Origin: Rhizobium rhizogenes NBRC 13257
GTDB taxonomy: Bacteria > Pseudomonadota > Alphaproteobacteria > Rhizobiales > Rhizobiaceae
Direction: 5' to 3'
Assembly (NCBI RefSeq): GCF_000696095.1
Contig: NZ_BAYX01000024.1
Span: forward strand, 49,101-113,100
Length of the DNA: 64,000 nt
The notes under the pieces are model-generated. The model saw nothing but the letters and a program-made list of their open reading frames with translations. It made no database searches and was not told the DNA's origin. This document shows positions 16,610 to 25,437 of this stretch, in pieces (the stretch's first letter is position 1; the number at the start of each line of letters is the position of its first letter). The translations under genes and the position numbers were made by a program.

Positions 16610-17377
16610 TCATCCATTCCGGGGAAAGCGGCCACCGTCCGGGTGCATCGAGGCTCTTTGCCGGCCAAGCCAATGGGCTAGATCGGCCTCGGCGCGCTCA
16701 AGAGCGCTATGGTTCAGCAATTTGCGCAGGAAAGCCACGGCCACGGCCCGTGCACGCAGATTGAACCGCCCGCCATCAGCTTCGCCACCGATGGACTGGT
16801 AGACATCGAGCTTCTCATAGAGCTGTTGCAGCCGGTTCTGCACACTGCGCACAGACAGATTGCGCCGCTGCGCAATGGCCCGATCGGTCATGCCAAGCGC
16901 GATATCAATCAGGATCTCATATTCGGCGTCGGTGAAGCCATTAGCGTTTCCAAGGCTCTTCTGCTGCATGCCGCGCACTTCGCGGTCGATGACGCATTGG
17001 CTCTCGATGAAGATGCTGCGCAACGCCAGCCGCAGACGATCATCCGAGGCCGACTTCAGCACATAGCCATAGACCGCCCCCTGCGGCACGATCCGCGATA
17101 CGCCGCGAACATAGGCTTCGTCGGAATAGTTCGACCAGAACAGGATGCGTGTCTCGGGCCGCTCTTTCCAAATGGTCCGCGCGGCCTCGATGCCGTTGCG
17201 CGGGCTCATCTGCAAATCCATGACGACATGCGCCGATCTGAAATCGCGCGCCAGCCGTTCGCCGGCATTGCCGTTTTCCGCTTCCAGTACGGTTTCGCAT
17301 TCCGGAAGGGCGGCGCGAACGGCTTCGTTGAGATAGGACCGGTGAAGCGGATCGTCCTCGATGATCAGCACCTTCAT
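16610..17377 (-). CDS. Response regulator, NarL/FixJ-type
   Basis: 255 residues. Receiver domain 1-125 with acidic pocket EDD (7-9), phospho-acceptor Asp in VVMDLQMSPRNG (about residue 54) and Lys in VLKSASDD. The C-terminal part (about 145-235) is a helix-turn-helix of LuxR type (FTDAEYEILIDIALGMTDRA followed by RRNLSVRSVQNRLQQLYEKL), somewhat diverged from the usual GerE pattern. Its ATG overlaps the end of the histidine kinase gene by 4 nt, so the two form a cognate pair. Confidence 0.9.
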   Translation of the reverse strand: MKVLIIEDDPLHRSYLNEAVRAALPECETVLEAENGNAGERLARDFRSAHVVMDLQMSPRNGIEAARTIWKERPETRILFWSNYSDEAYVRGVSRIVPQGAVYGYVLKSASDDRLRLALRSIFIESQCVIDREVRGMQQKSLGNANGFTDAEYEILIDIALGMTDRAIAQRRNLSVRSVQNRLQQLYEKLDVYQSIGGEADGGRFNLRARAVAVAFLRKLLNHSALERAEADLAHWLGRQRASMHPDGGRFPRNG

Positions 17378-18837
17378 GCCGCACCTCCCGCCGCCAGCGG
17401 CCGGCCGGCCAACGTGACACTCACGCAGGTTCCGCCCCTGGGACCCGCAGGTCTCGCGGCGAACCGCGCCGAAATCAGCCGCGCCCGGGTTTTCATATTC
17501 TCGATGCCGCCTCCCGATGGTTTGCGGGAATGGGTCAGCCCGACGCCGTCATCGTCGATCTCTATGGTCAGGGCACCGCCGGCGGCTCCCAGGCGAACCA
17601 GAATGCGGCTCGCCTGCGCATGGCGTACGGCATTATTGATCGCCTCCTGCGCAATGCGGAACAGGGCGATGCTGACGGATTGCTCCAGACAATCGATGGC
17701 GCCATTGGTCTCATCGGTCAATTTCCACTCCACACCTGCGCCGCTCTCCTGGATCGACCGTTCCAGATGATTTTCGACCGCCTGGGCAAAACCGAAAAGC
17801 TGGAGAACCGAGGGCTTGGCCTCCTCGATGATCTGGCGCAGGTCGTGCATGCATTGCTGCAATCCGCGAAACAAAGGCTCAAGCGCTTCGCCGGTGACAT
17901 CGGGCGTATGCGCCAGCCGCTCCATCCGCCGCGACAGACGCGTGAGGTCGGCCAATGTCTGATCGTGCAGATCCATGCCGATGCGCTGGCGTTCGGCCTC
18001 CAAGGCTTCGGTCAGCTTCAGCGCACCCAGACGCAACCCCTCTTCCCTGGCCCGCGCCTCTGCCTCGACGATTGCCGATCGCTTTGCCTGCTCGGCTGTG
18101 CGGATGGCAAAGAAATGCGGCGCCAGCAAATCGGCGATCGCGCGCGCATTCTCCACATCCTGTAGTCCATAGAGGCCGGTCTGATGACTGGAGCAGCTTA
18201 GGGCTCCGATCACGTTCCCCTGAACCTTCAACGGCACATGCAGTCGGCTTCTCAGCTCTTGGCTGATGATCGGATGCGAGAAGGCGCCTTCGAAGTGAAA
18301 CCTCGGATCGTTGCAGGCGTCGTCGGTCAACAGATGGTCGACCTCGCCCCAGAGCAGCGTGCGGATGGGACTATCGCTGACAGGAGCGGGGTGTCGCTTG
18401 CCCCAATCTGTCTCAAGGCCGCTCTCATAGGCGATGTGATACTTCTCATCCACCATGATGATGCAGACATCGAAATGGTCGTAGGGGATGACATGGCTGA
18501 TCTCGGCGGCGACGGAGCGGATGACCGAATGAAAATCGAGCTGCCCGGCCAAGAGCCTGGAAATGCTGAGATAATGGTCGAACACCGACCGAGGCTCTAA
18601 CGTGTGCAAGGCGGCCCTCCCAGGCAACGCGCCGACCTCTCCCCAGGCCAGTTGCGGAACGCGAAATCCGAAGGTCATTAAGCGCTGATCAGGATCGTTC
18701 GTCTTGCGGAAAGGCGCAATTTTTATGCGGAATCCCGCAACATCCGTCCCGTTAAGCGCCTGTACAACCGAAAGAATCTCGGACATCCTATTCTTACTGA
18801 CAGGGGAACCTTCAGCGCAAATACTATTTTCGAACAT
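17374..18837 (-). CDS. Cytosolic GAF-domain sensor histidine kinase (NarX/DegS type)
   Basis: 487 residues, no membrane segment. Residues about 90-235 form a GAF domain, 255-290 a coiled coil, then a HisKA_3 dimerisation domain with the phospho-acceptor His in RQRIGMDLHDQTLADLTRLS and a HATPase_c domain (IAQEAINNAVRHAQAS, IDDDGVGL, GGGIENMKTRA). It phosphorylates the partner encoded at 16610-17377. The signal is unknown; the divergent position next to a sugar importer (gap 66 bp) suggests control of that transport operon. An alternative start is the ATG at 18786. Confidence 0.85.
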   Translation of the reverse strand: MFENSICAEGSPVSKNRMSEILSVVQALNGTDVAGFRIKIAPFRKTNDPDQRLMTFGFRVPQLAWGEVGALPGRAALHTLEPRSVFDHYLSISRLLAGQLDFHSVIRSVAAEISHVIPYDHFDVCIIMVDEKYHIAYESGLETDWGKRHPAPVSDSPIRTLLWGEVDHLLTDDACNDPRFHFEGAFSHPIISQELRSRLHVPLKVQGNVIGALSCSSHQTGLYGLQDVENARAIADLLAPHFFAIRTAEQAKRSAIVEAEARAREEGLRLGALKLTEALEAERQRIGMDLHDQTLADLTRLSRRMERLAHTPDVTGEALEPLFRGLQQCMHDLRQIIEEAKPSVLQLFGFAQAVENHLERSIQESGAGVEWKLTDETNGAIDCLEQSVSIALFRIAQEAINNAVRHAQASRILVRLGAAGGALTIEIDDDGVGLTHSRKPSGGGIENMKTRARLISARFAARPAGPRGGTCVSVTLAGRPLAAGGAA

Positions 18838-18903
18838 CGTTGAGGAGCGCGTTCGAAAATCATGGCCTGGGAGTGAGATTTAGGTCTTTTTGGGAGGAAA
18901 AAC

Positions 18904-19920
18904 ATGAACATCGCCAAGACACTTCTGGCATCCGTCGTGATCGCAGCCGTTGCGACGCCGTTTGCCGCACTTGCAGACACATCATCCAAGAAAATTGCCC
19001 TGTCCAACAATTACGCCGGCAATTCCTGGCGTCAGGCCATGCTGACAAGCTGGCAGAAGGTGACGGGCGAAGCCGTGAAAGCCGGCGTAGTTGCTGCAGC
19101 CGATCCATTCACGACGGCGGAAAACCAGGCGACCGAACAGGCGGCGCAAATCCAGAACATGATCCTGCAGGGCTATGACGCCATCGTCATCGACGCGGCG
19201 TCTCCGACCGCTCTCAACGGCGCCGTCAAGGAAGCCTGCGACGCCGGCATCACCGTCGTGTCCTTCGACGGCATCGTCACCGAACCCTGCGCCTGGCGCA
19301 TCGCAGTCGACTTCAAGGGCATGGGCGCAAGCGAGATCGAGTTTCTGGCCAAGAAGCTGCCCAAGGGCGGCAATATCCTGGAAATCCGCGGCCTTGCCGG
19401 CGTCTCCGTCGATGACGAGATTTCGGCCGGTATTCACGATGCGGTTGCCAAATACCCGCAGTTCAAGATCGTCGGCTCCGTGCATGGCGACTGGGCGCAG
19501 GACGTCGCCCAGCGCGCCGTTGCGGGCGTGCTCCCCAGCCTGCCCGAAATCGCGGCGGTCGCGACACAGGGCGGCGACGGCTATGGCGCGGCACAGGCTT
19601 TTGCCGCGGCAAAGCGACCGATGCCGACGATCGTCATGGGCAACCGCCAAGACGAACTCGCCTGGTGGAAGAAGGAAAAGGACGCAAGCGGCTATGAGAC
19701 CATGTCGGTTTCCATTGCTCCCGGCGTCTCGACGCTCGCCTTCTGGGTCGCCCAGCAGATTCTCGACGGCAAGCAGGTGAAGAAGGATCTGGTCGTCCCG
19801 TTCCTACGCATCGATCAGGACAATCTCGAAACCAATCTCGCCAATACCCAGCAGGGTGGCGTGGCCAACGTCGAATATTCGTTGGAAGACGCCCAGAAGG
19901 TCATCGCCACGGCCAAGTGA
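18904..19920 (+). CDS. Sugar ABC transporter periplasmic binding protein (RbsB/CUT2 family)
   Basis: 338 residues with GGGAGG upstream of the ATG. Residues 1-24 are a signal peptide (cleavage after ALA). The mature part follows the Peripla_BP_4 pattern: KIALSNNYAGNSWRQAML, ENQATEQAAQIQNMILQGYD, AIVIDAASPTALNGAVKEAC. It binds a sugar or sugar-like solute and delivers it to the permeases encoded downstream. The ligand cannot be read from sequence; the lactonase at the operon end suggests a sugar whose oxidation yields a lactone. Confidence 0.9.
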   Translation: MNIAKTLLASVVIAAVATPFAALADTSSKKIALSNNYAGNSWRQAMLTSWQKVTGEAVKAGVVAAADPFTTAENQATEQAAQIQNMILQGYDAIVIDAASPTALNGAVKEACDAGITVVSFDGIVTEPCAWRIAVDFKGMGASEIEFLAKKLPKGGNILEIRGLAGVSVDDEISAGIHDAVAKYPQFKIVGSVHGDWAQDVAQRAVAGVLPSLPEIAAVATQGGDGYGAAQAFAAAKRPMPTIVMGNRQDELAWWKKEKDASGYETMSVSIAPGVSTLAFWVAQQILDGKQVKKDLVVPFLRIDQDNLETNLANTQQGGVANVEYSLEDAQKVIATAK

Positions 19921-19999
19921 GCCAAGGCGTGCCGCCATTCAAGACCGGTGCCATTCTCGAGTGGCGCCGGTCGCTGAGGAATTCTTGCCGGATCGATCC

Positions 20000-21490
20000 A
20001 TGACTGCAGTCAAAGACAACAGGCCCATGAATGAGGATGCACAGACAAAGCCGGTCGTCTCAGCGCGCGGCGTCAAGGTGCAATTCGGTGCCGTCAAAGC
20101 GCTGGATGGCGCCGATCTGGTCATCGATGCCGGCGAATGCATCGGACTGGTCGGCCATAACGGCGCCGGTAAATCGACGATTGTCAATGTCCTCAACGGA
20201 AGCCTCAGCCCTCACGAGGGCACCATTGCCTACAATGGCGACGAGACCGCACGCGGCATCAACGCGGCGCGCGGCCACGGCATCCGTTGCGTCTTTCAGG
20301 AACTGTCTCTTTCGCCAAACCTGACCATTGTCGAAAACATGCGGGTCGTGCATCGCGACCTCAGCGGATGGAACTGGCGCAGGCAAGCGGCCGGCATCGT
20401 CAGCGCCAAGCTTGACGAGATCTTTAGCGGCCACGGGATCGATGTCATGCACACCGTCGGCGAACTCTCGATCGCCGAGCGGCAGATGGTCGAGATCGCC
20501 ATCGTCTTCTGCGCGGTCGGACACGAGCCCAGGCTGGTCATCCTCGATGAGCCAACATCGTCGCTCGATGCGGGGCTTGCTGCGCAGCTGATGGCCTATG
20601 TACGCAAATATGTCGATGCGGGTGGTGCCGTACTGCTGATTTCGCATATCCTCGGCGAGATCCTGACGACCTCCGACCGCATCGTCGTCATGAAGGACGG
20701 CAAGGTCGTCGCCGACCGTCCGGCAAAGGAATTTTCGACCCACAGCCTCGTCCAGGCAATGGGCAGCGTCGTCAAGGACCATGATTTCGACCGCAACAAG
20801 AATAGAGCCGCCGACACATCGCCCATCCTCTCGCTGCCTGCCAGAGGCGGCAAGGGCCTTTCCTTCAAGGCTTACAAGGGCGAAGTGATCGGCCTCGCCG
20901 GTCTCGGCGGGCATGGCCAGACCGACATGCTGCTCGAACTCTACCGCGCACTCAGCAGCGATTGGCTGCCGGGACGGCAAGGCCGCATCGCCTTCGTCGC
21001 CGGCGACCGCAGCCTGAACGGGACCTTTCCGCTCTGGAGCATCCTGAAGAACCTCAGCATCGCTTCCCTTTCCGACCTGTCGGAGAAGTTCCTGGTCAAC
21101 AGAGCCCGCGAAGATGGGCTCGGCGACGACTGGAAGAAACGGATCGAAATCCGCACACCCGACATGGCAAACGGCGTCCTGTCGCTCTCGGGCGGCAACC
21201 AGCAGAAGGTTCTCTTTGCCCGCGCGCTGGCGACGACGTCGTCGATGGTGCTGATGGACGATCCGATGCGCGGCGTCGATATCGGCACCAAGCAGGAAGT
21301 CTACAACATCCTGCATCATGAAGCGGCCGGCGGGCGAACTTTCATCTGGTACTCGACCGAGATGGACGAGATCCGGCTTTGCGACCGCGTCTATGTGTTT
21401 CGCAGCGGCGCCATCGTTTCGGAACTGGTCGGCGATGCCATTACGGAGGAAAATGTGCTGGCAGCCTCATTCTCTGGAGAAGACGCATGA
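20000..21490 (+). CDS. Sugar ABC transporter ATP-binding protein (RbsA-like, two domains)
   Basis: 496 residues from the ATG at 20000 (an ATG at 20027 is an alternative; neither has an ideal ribosome site). First domain: Walker A GHNGAGKST, LSIAERQMVEIA signature, Walker B LVILDEPTSSLD. Second domain: degenerate Walker A (GLAGLGGHGQTD), as usual for CUT2 ATPases, intact signature LSGGNQQKVLFARAL and LMDDPMRGVDIGTK. Energises the two permeases that follow; its stop overlaps the next start by 4 nt. Confidence 0.9.
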   Translation: MTAVKDNRPMNEDAQTKPVVSARGVKVQFGAVKALDGADLVIDAGECIGLVGHNGAGKSTIVNVLNGSLSPHEGTIAYNGDETARGINAARGHGIRCVFQELSLSPNLTIVENMRVVHRDLSGWNWRRQAAGIVSAKLDEIFSGHGIDVMHTVGELSIAERQMVEIAIVFCAVGHEPRLVILDEPTSSLDAGLAAQLMAYVRKYVDAGGAVLLISHILGEILTTSDRIVVMKDGKVVADRPAKEFSTHSLVQAMGSVVKDHDFDRNKNRAADTSPILSLPARGGKGLSFKAYKGEVIGLAGLGGHGQTDMLLELYRALSSDWLPGRQGRIAFVAGDRSLNGTFPLWSILKNLSIASLSDLSEKFLVNRAREDGLGDDWKKRIEIRTPDMANGVLSLSGGNQQKVLFARALATTSSMVLMDDPMRGVDIGTKQEVYNILHHEAAGGRTFIWYSTEMDEIRLCDRVYVFRSGAIVSELVGDAITEENVLAASFSGEDA

Positions 21491-22431
21491 TCCGCATTTC
21501 GCCCAGCACGGTGCGGCTGCTCGTCCCGGCGCTCTCGCTCGTCGTTCTGCTGGTCGCGGTCTTCTATCTGCAGCCGCGCGCCATGAGCTATATCGGGCTC
21601 AATCTCCTGTTCAATCTGGCGGTGCCGATTGCGCTCGCAACCATTGCACAGATGATGATCATGTCCGTCAACGACCTCGATCTGTCGATGGGGACCTTCG
21701 TCAGTTTCGCCGCCTGCGTGGCGGCGACCTATCTGCAATCCTCCCCGTTTCTGGGCATCCTGATCCTTGCGGCAGCCATCGCCGCCTATGCCGTCATCGG
21801 CGTGGTCATCTATGTCAGGGATCTGCCGTCGATCGTGGTAACGCTCGGCATGAGCTTCGTCTGGGGCGGTCTCGCCGTCCTGCTCTTGCCGGCCCCCGGC
21901 GGCGAGGCACCCGCATGGGCGCGCTGGCTGATGACCTCGAAACCGCCGCTTGTTCCCATGGCGATCGTTGCCAGTGTCGTCATCGCCCTTGTCTCGCATT
22001 TCGTCGTCATGCGCTCCGCTTTCGGCGTCCTGATCCGCGGCGTCGGCGGTAACCAGCGCTCGGTGCAGCGCGCCGGATGGTCGATCCTCGTTCTTCGTGC
22101 TGCAGCCTATGGGCTGGCCGGTCTCTTTGCCGTGCTCTCGGGCATTGCTCTTGTCGGCCTCACCACTTCGGCGGACGCCAACATCGCGCTGCGCTACACA
22201 TTGCTGTCGATTGCCGGCGTCATCCTCGGCGGCGGCGAATTCACCGGCGGCCGCATCTCGCCGATCGGCGCCGTCATCGGCGCGCTGACGCTGACGCTGG
22301 CCGGCTCATTCCTGTCTTTCCTCCGAATTTCGCCGGATTGGCAGATCGGCGCACAGGGCGCCATTCTCATCGTCGTTCTTGCCCTGCGTCTCTTCCTCAA
22401 CCGTCTTGAAAAACGGGGGAACCGCGCATGA
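21487..22431 (+). CDS. Sugar ABC transporter permease (RbsC-like, first)
   Basis: 314 residues from the ATG that overlaps the ATPase stop. Eight to ten hydrophobic segments; the signature NDLDLSMGTFVSFAACVAA (near residue 65) and the C-terminal LSIAGVILGGGEFTGGRISPIGA are typical of CUT2 permeases. Forms a heterodimeric channel with the next gene product. The genes overlap by 4 nt (ATGA at 22428). Confidence 0.9.
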   Translation: MIRISPSTVRLLVPALSLVVLLVAVFYLQPRAMSYIGLNLLFNLAVPIALATIAQMMIMSVNDLDLSMGTFVSFAACVAATYLQSSPFLGILILAAAIAAYAVIGVVIYVRDLPSIVVTLGMSFVWGGLAVLLLPAPGGEAPAWARWLMTSKPPLVPMAIVASVVIALVSHFVVMRSAFGVLIRGVGGNQRSVQRAGWSILVLRAAAYGLAGLFAVLSGIALVGLTTSADANIALRYTLLSIAGVILGGGEFTGGRISPIGAVIGALTLTLAGSFLSFLRISPDWQIGAQGAILIVVLALRLFLNRLEKRGNRA

Positions 22432-23378
22432 ACGCCCTTCGCGCACTCCAGCGGAAACCCTGGATCTGGTCCTTTGCCGCGACGCTCGCTGTATGGAGCC
22501 TGACCGTCCTGTTCACCGGCGGTGCCAGCTCTCTCGGCCTATCGCAGGCAGCGCTCACCTTCGCGGCGTTTTCCGTCATCGTCGGCATCGGCCAGATGTT
22601 CGTCATCACGCTTGGGCCGGGCAACATCGATCTCTCCGTTCCCGCAACGATGACGCTCGCCGGAACCGTGGCTCTGAAGCTGATGAATGTCGAGGACGGC
22701 ATGATCGTGCCCGGCCTTCTAATTTCCATCTTGATCGGCCTCGCTATCGGCATCGGCAACTATGCCCTGATCAAGCTTCTGCGCATCCCGCCGATCATCG
22801 CGACGCTGTCTATGAGCTTCATCGTGCAATCCACCGCCATCTGGAGCAACCGCGGCCTGCGCATCAAGCCGCCGGAACAGCTGGCCGACTTCACCGTATC
22901 GAGTCTTGCCGGCATCCCGAACATTGCAATCGTCGCCTTTCTGCTCTCCGTGCTTGCCTGGATACTGTTGGAAAAGACCATCTATGGCCGCTGGATCTCG
23001 GCCATCGGCCAGAGCATGTTCGCGGCCCGCATGGCCGGCATTCCCGTCGATGGCACGCGGCTCGCGACCTATATCCTCTGCGCCATCCTCGCCTCGATCT
23101 GTGGCTATCTCCTCGCCAGCTTCTCCGGCGGCGCCGCCCTCAACATGGGCTCGGAATATCTGCTGATGTCGATTGCCGTCGTCATCATCGGCGGGACGGC
23201 GGTCGCGGGTGGGGATTCGAACGTGCCGGGTATCTGGGGGGCATCGCTCTTCATGTTTCTCGTCGTGTCGATGCTGAACACCTACGGCTTCGGCGCAGGT
23301 TCACGGCTTATCCTCACCGGCTTCATCATCATCGCCGTCATCCTCGTGGCCGGCGGCCGACCGCTTGGCGGGCGCTGA
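22428..23378 (+). CDS. Sugar ABC transporter permease (RbsC-like, second)
   Basis: 316 residues, many hydrophobic segments, with the signature LGPGNIDLSVPATMTLAGTV and, later, SIAVVIIGGTAVAGGDSNVPG of the CUT2 permease family. Partner of the preceding permease. Two different permease genes instead of one homodimeric RbsC is common in rhizobial sugar importers. Confidence 0.9.
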   Translation: MNALRALQRKPWIWSFAATLAVWSLTVLFTGGASSLGLSQAALTFAAFSVIVGIGQMFVITLGPGNIDLSVPATMTLAGTVALKLMNVEDGMIVPGLLISILIGLAIGIGNYALIKLLRIPPIIATLSMSFIVQSTAIWSNRGLRIKPPEQLADFTVSSLAGIPNIAIVAFLLSVLAWILLEKTIYGRWISAIGQSMFAARMAGIPVDGTRLATYILCAILASICGYLLASFSGGAALNMGSEYLLMSIAVVIIGGTAVAGGDSNVPGIWGASLFMFLVVSMLNTYGFGAGSRLILTGFIIIAVILVAGGRPLGGR

Positions 23379-23421
23379 TACGCTTTTCGACATCCATGTA
23401 GGCATCACAGGAAACACCGTA

Positions 23422-24342
23422 ATGGCCAAGAACGAGCCCCCTCTCTACGAAATACACGACCCCCGGTTTCGCTATCTCGTCGTCGGGAGCGCCGCTCTGG
23501 ACGAGCTCTATTCCGGTTGCCGCTGGGCGGAAGGCCCAGTGTGGTTTGCCGATTCCGGATGCCTGATCTGGAGCGACATTCCGAACCAGCGCATGCTGCG
23601 CTGGGTGCCGGACGGCGGCGTCTCAACCTTTCGTGCGCCCTCGAACTTCACCAACGGCAATACGCGCGACCGCCAGGGGCGGCTTGTTTCCTGCGAGCAT
23701 GGTGCACGTCGCGTCACCCGCACCGAGATCGATGGCTCGATCACCGTTCTCGCCGACAGCTTTCAGGGCAAACGGCTGAATTCGCCCAATGACGTGATCG
23801 TCCGCTCCGACGGGTCCGTGTGGTTCACCGATCCGACCTATGGCATCCTGTCCGATTATGAAGGCTACAAGGCAGAGCCCGAGCAGGCGACGCGCAACGT
23901 CTACCGGCTCGATCCGGAAACCGGCGAGATGGAGATCGTGGTCGACGATTTCGGCCAACCGAATGGCCTGGCCTTCTCGCCGGACGAAACCAAGCTCTAT
24001 ATCGCCGATTCAGCATCGAGCCATGACATCAACGCACCGCGCCACATCCGCGTCTTCGACGTGATCGGCGGCCGGACACTCGCCAACAGCCGGGTATTCT
24101 GCGACATCGACACAGGGCTTCCCGACGGCTTCCGCGTCGATGTCGCCGGCAATGTCTGGACCAGCGCCGGCGATGGCGTGCATTGCTTCGCTTCCGACGG
24201 AACATTGCTCGGAAAGATCAAGGTACCGCAGACGGTCTCCAACCTCACCTTCGGCGGCCCCCGCCGCAACCAGCTGTTCATCACCGCCACCAAATCCCTC
24301 TATTGCGTTCACACCGCCGCGACAGGCGTGCAGGTGCCCTAG
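23422..24342 (+). CDS. SMP-30/gluconolactonase-family lactonase
   Basis: 306 residues from the ATG at 23422. Six-bladed propeller family with the metal-ligand signatures WAEGPVWF (Glu ligand), LNSPNDVIVRSDGSVWFTDP (Asn ligand), GQPNGLAFSPDETKLYIADS and DGFRVDVAGNVWTSAGDG. Such enzymes hydrolyse aldonolactones or other lactones using one divalent metal. Last gene of the sugar-import operon, 43 bp after the permease, so it probably acts on a lactone made from the imported sugar, or on the imported compound itself. Its TAG overlaps the TAG of the convergent GntR gene in the palindrome CTAG. Confidence 0.9.
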   Translation: MAKNEPPLYEIHDPRFRYLVVGSAALDELYSGCRWAEGPVWFADSGCLIWSDIPNQRMLRWVPDGGVSTFRAPSNFTNGNTRDRQGRLVSCEHGARRVTRTEIDGSITVLADSFQGKRLNSPNDVIVRSDGSVWFTDPTYGILSDYEGYKAEPEQATRNVYRLDPETGEMEIVVDDFGQPNGLAFSPDETKLYIADSASSHDINAPRHIRVFDVIGGRTLANSRVFCDIDTGLPDGFRVDVAGNVWTSAGDGVHCFASDGTLLGKIKVPQTVSNLTFGGPRRNQLFITATKSLYCVHTAATGVQVP

Positions 24343-25247
24343 GATTGAACCTTGAACGGCCCCATCTGGATGGAGCGCAGCAGCGTTGCGCGGGCGCTGC
24401 CCAGATGAGCCAGCAAGTTTGCTTCCACCGCCGCCGGATCCCGGCTGCGAAGGGCCGCGATGTAATCGAGATGCTGCATGAGCGCCCTGATGTTGCGCTG
24501 TTTCTCGTCATCGATATTCCACTGATAGGTGTAGTGGAAGAAGGCCGAAACGACGTTGTAGAACTCGATGATGTACCTGTTTTTCGAGGCATCGTGCACG
24601 CAACGATGCAGGCGTTCGTCCAGCGCCGGAAACTCGCGATAGCGCCGATCAATGTCCGCCAGCAGCTCGAGATGCTCCGCCTCGATCGCCTGCAACTCCC
24701 TCCAGCAGGGGTCGCTATCCGGCAAATTGAGCAGGTGCCTGGCCGAGCGCAGCTCGAACATCTCGCGGACTTCATATATTTCCGCAGCAAAATTCGGGGT
24801 GACGCCGAGAAACACCCAGGCGCTGTTGGGGCGCCGCTCGATCAGCCCAAAGTGCTGAAAATGCGTAAGATATTCGCGGATGGTGGTGGTCGAGGTGCCG
24901 AATTGCCGCGCAAGCTCGGCGCTGTTGAGCAGCTGTCCGGCGCGAAAATCCCCCTGTAGAATCCATTCCATGAACCGCCGCTCGACAGCGGCGGCGGCGG
25001 ACATGGTCTGCGTTTCGGGGAAATAGTCGCCGGGCTCCGGCCGTCGCTGCAAAGAGTGGATGGCATCGTCGAGGCGAAGAATTCCAGCATCCGTCAGGGA
25101 TGACAGGACCGAGCGCACCGTCGTGCGGCTGACCGCCAGTTTCGACGCCAGTTCCGAATTCGACGGCAGCTTCTGATCCACCTCGACATCGCCGAGATAG
25201 GACAGGCAACGGTTGTACGCGCCCTTGTAGACTGCATTCCCCTTCAT
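24339..25247 (-). CDS. GntR-family regulator with two winged helices and FCD domain
   Basis: 302 residues, longer than the usual 220-250 of the FadR/FCD group. Two DNA-binding modules are visible: residues about 8-62 (SNSELASKLAVSRTTVRSVL) and about 88-142 (NSAELARQFGTSTTTIREYL then FGLIERR). The FCD ligand domain follows (EIYEVREMFELRSARHLL, LDERLHRCVHDASKNR, HLDYIAALRSRDPAAVEANL). It is divergent from the sugar-acid operon starting at 25438 and likely represses it with a sugar acid as effector; a dyad at 25300-25346 is a candidate operator. Confidence 0.85.
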   Translation of the reverse strand: MKGNAVYKGAYNRCLSYLGDVEVDQKLPSNSELASKLAVSRTTVRSVLSSLTDAGILRLDDAIHSLQRRPEPGDYFPETQTMSAAAAVERRFMEWILQGDFRAGQLLNSAELARQFGTSTTTIREYLTHFQHFGLIERRPNSAWVFLGVTPNFAAEIYEVREMFELRSARHLLNLPDSDPCWRELQAIEAEHLELLADIDRRYREFPALDERLHRCVHDASKNRYIIEFYNVVSAFFHYTYQWNIDDEKQRNIRALMQHLDYIAALRSRDPAAVEANLLAHLGSARATLLRSIQMGPFKVQS

Positions 25248-25299
25248 TCCAAACCATCCCCTGCTGCGACCGATCCCGTATCATATAAGCCGGATTATT

Positions 25300-25346
25300 T
25301 ATATAAAAAACAGTTGACTCGAAAATTCCAGGCTGTTTTATATATG
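25300..25346. promoter_or_regulatory. Candidate GntR operator dyad
   Basis: TATATAAAAAACAG (25300-25313) faces CTGTTTTATATATG (25333-25346) across a 19-bp spacer holding a TTGACTC -35-like element. Arms match except for a two-base length difference in the A/T run. Position in the divergent promoter region fits the two-winged-helix GntR protein. Confidence 0.45.
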
Positions 25347-25437
25347 CAAAAGACAGTCGAGGGGAGGATCGAAGCTTGTCTGGAATTCATCTTGCAAACA
25401 CATCTCTGGACCGCGCCTCCTTCGGGAAGATAGACGC

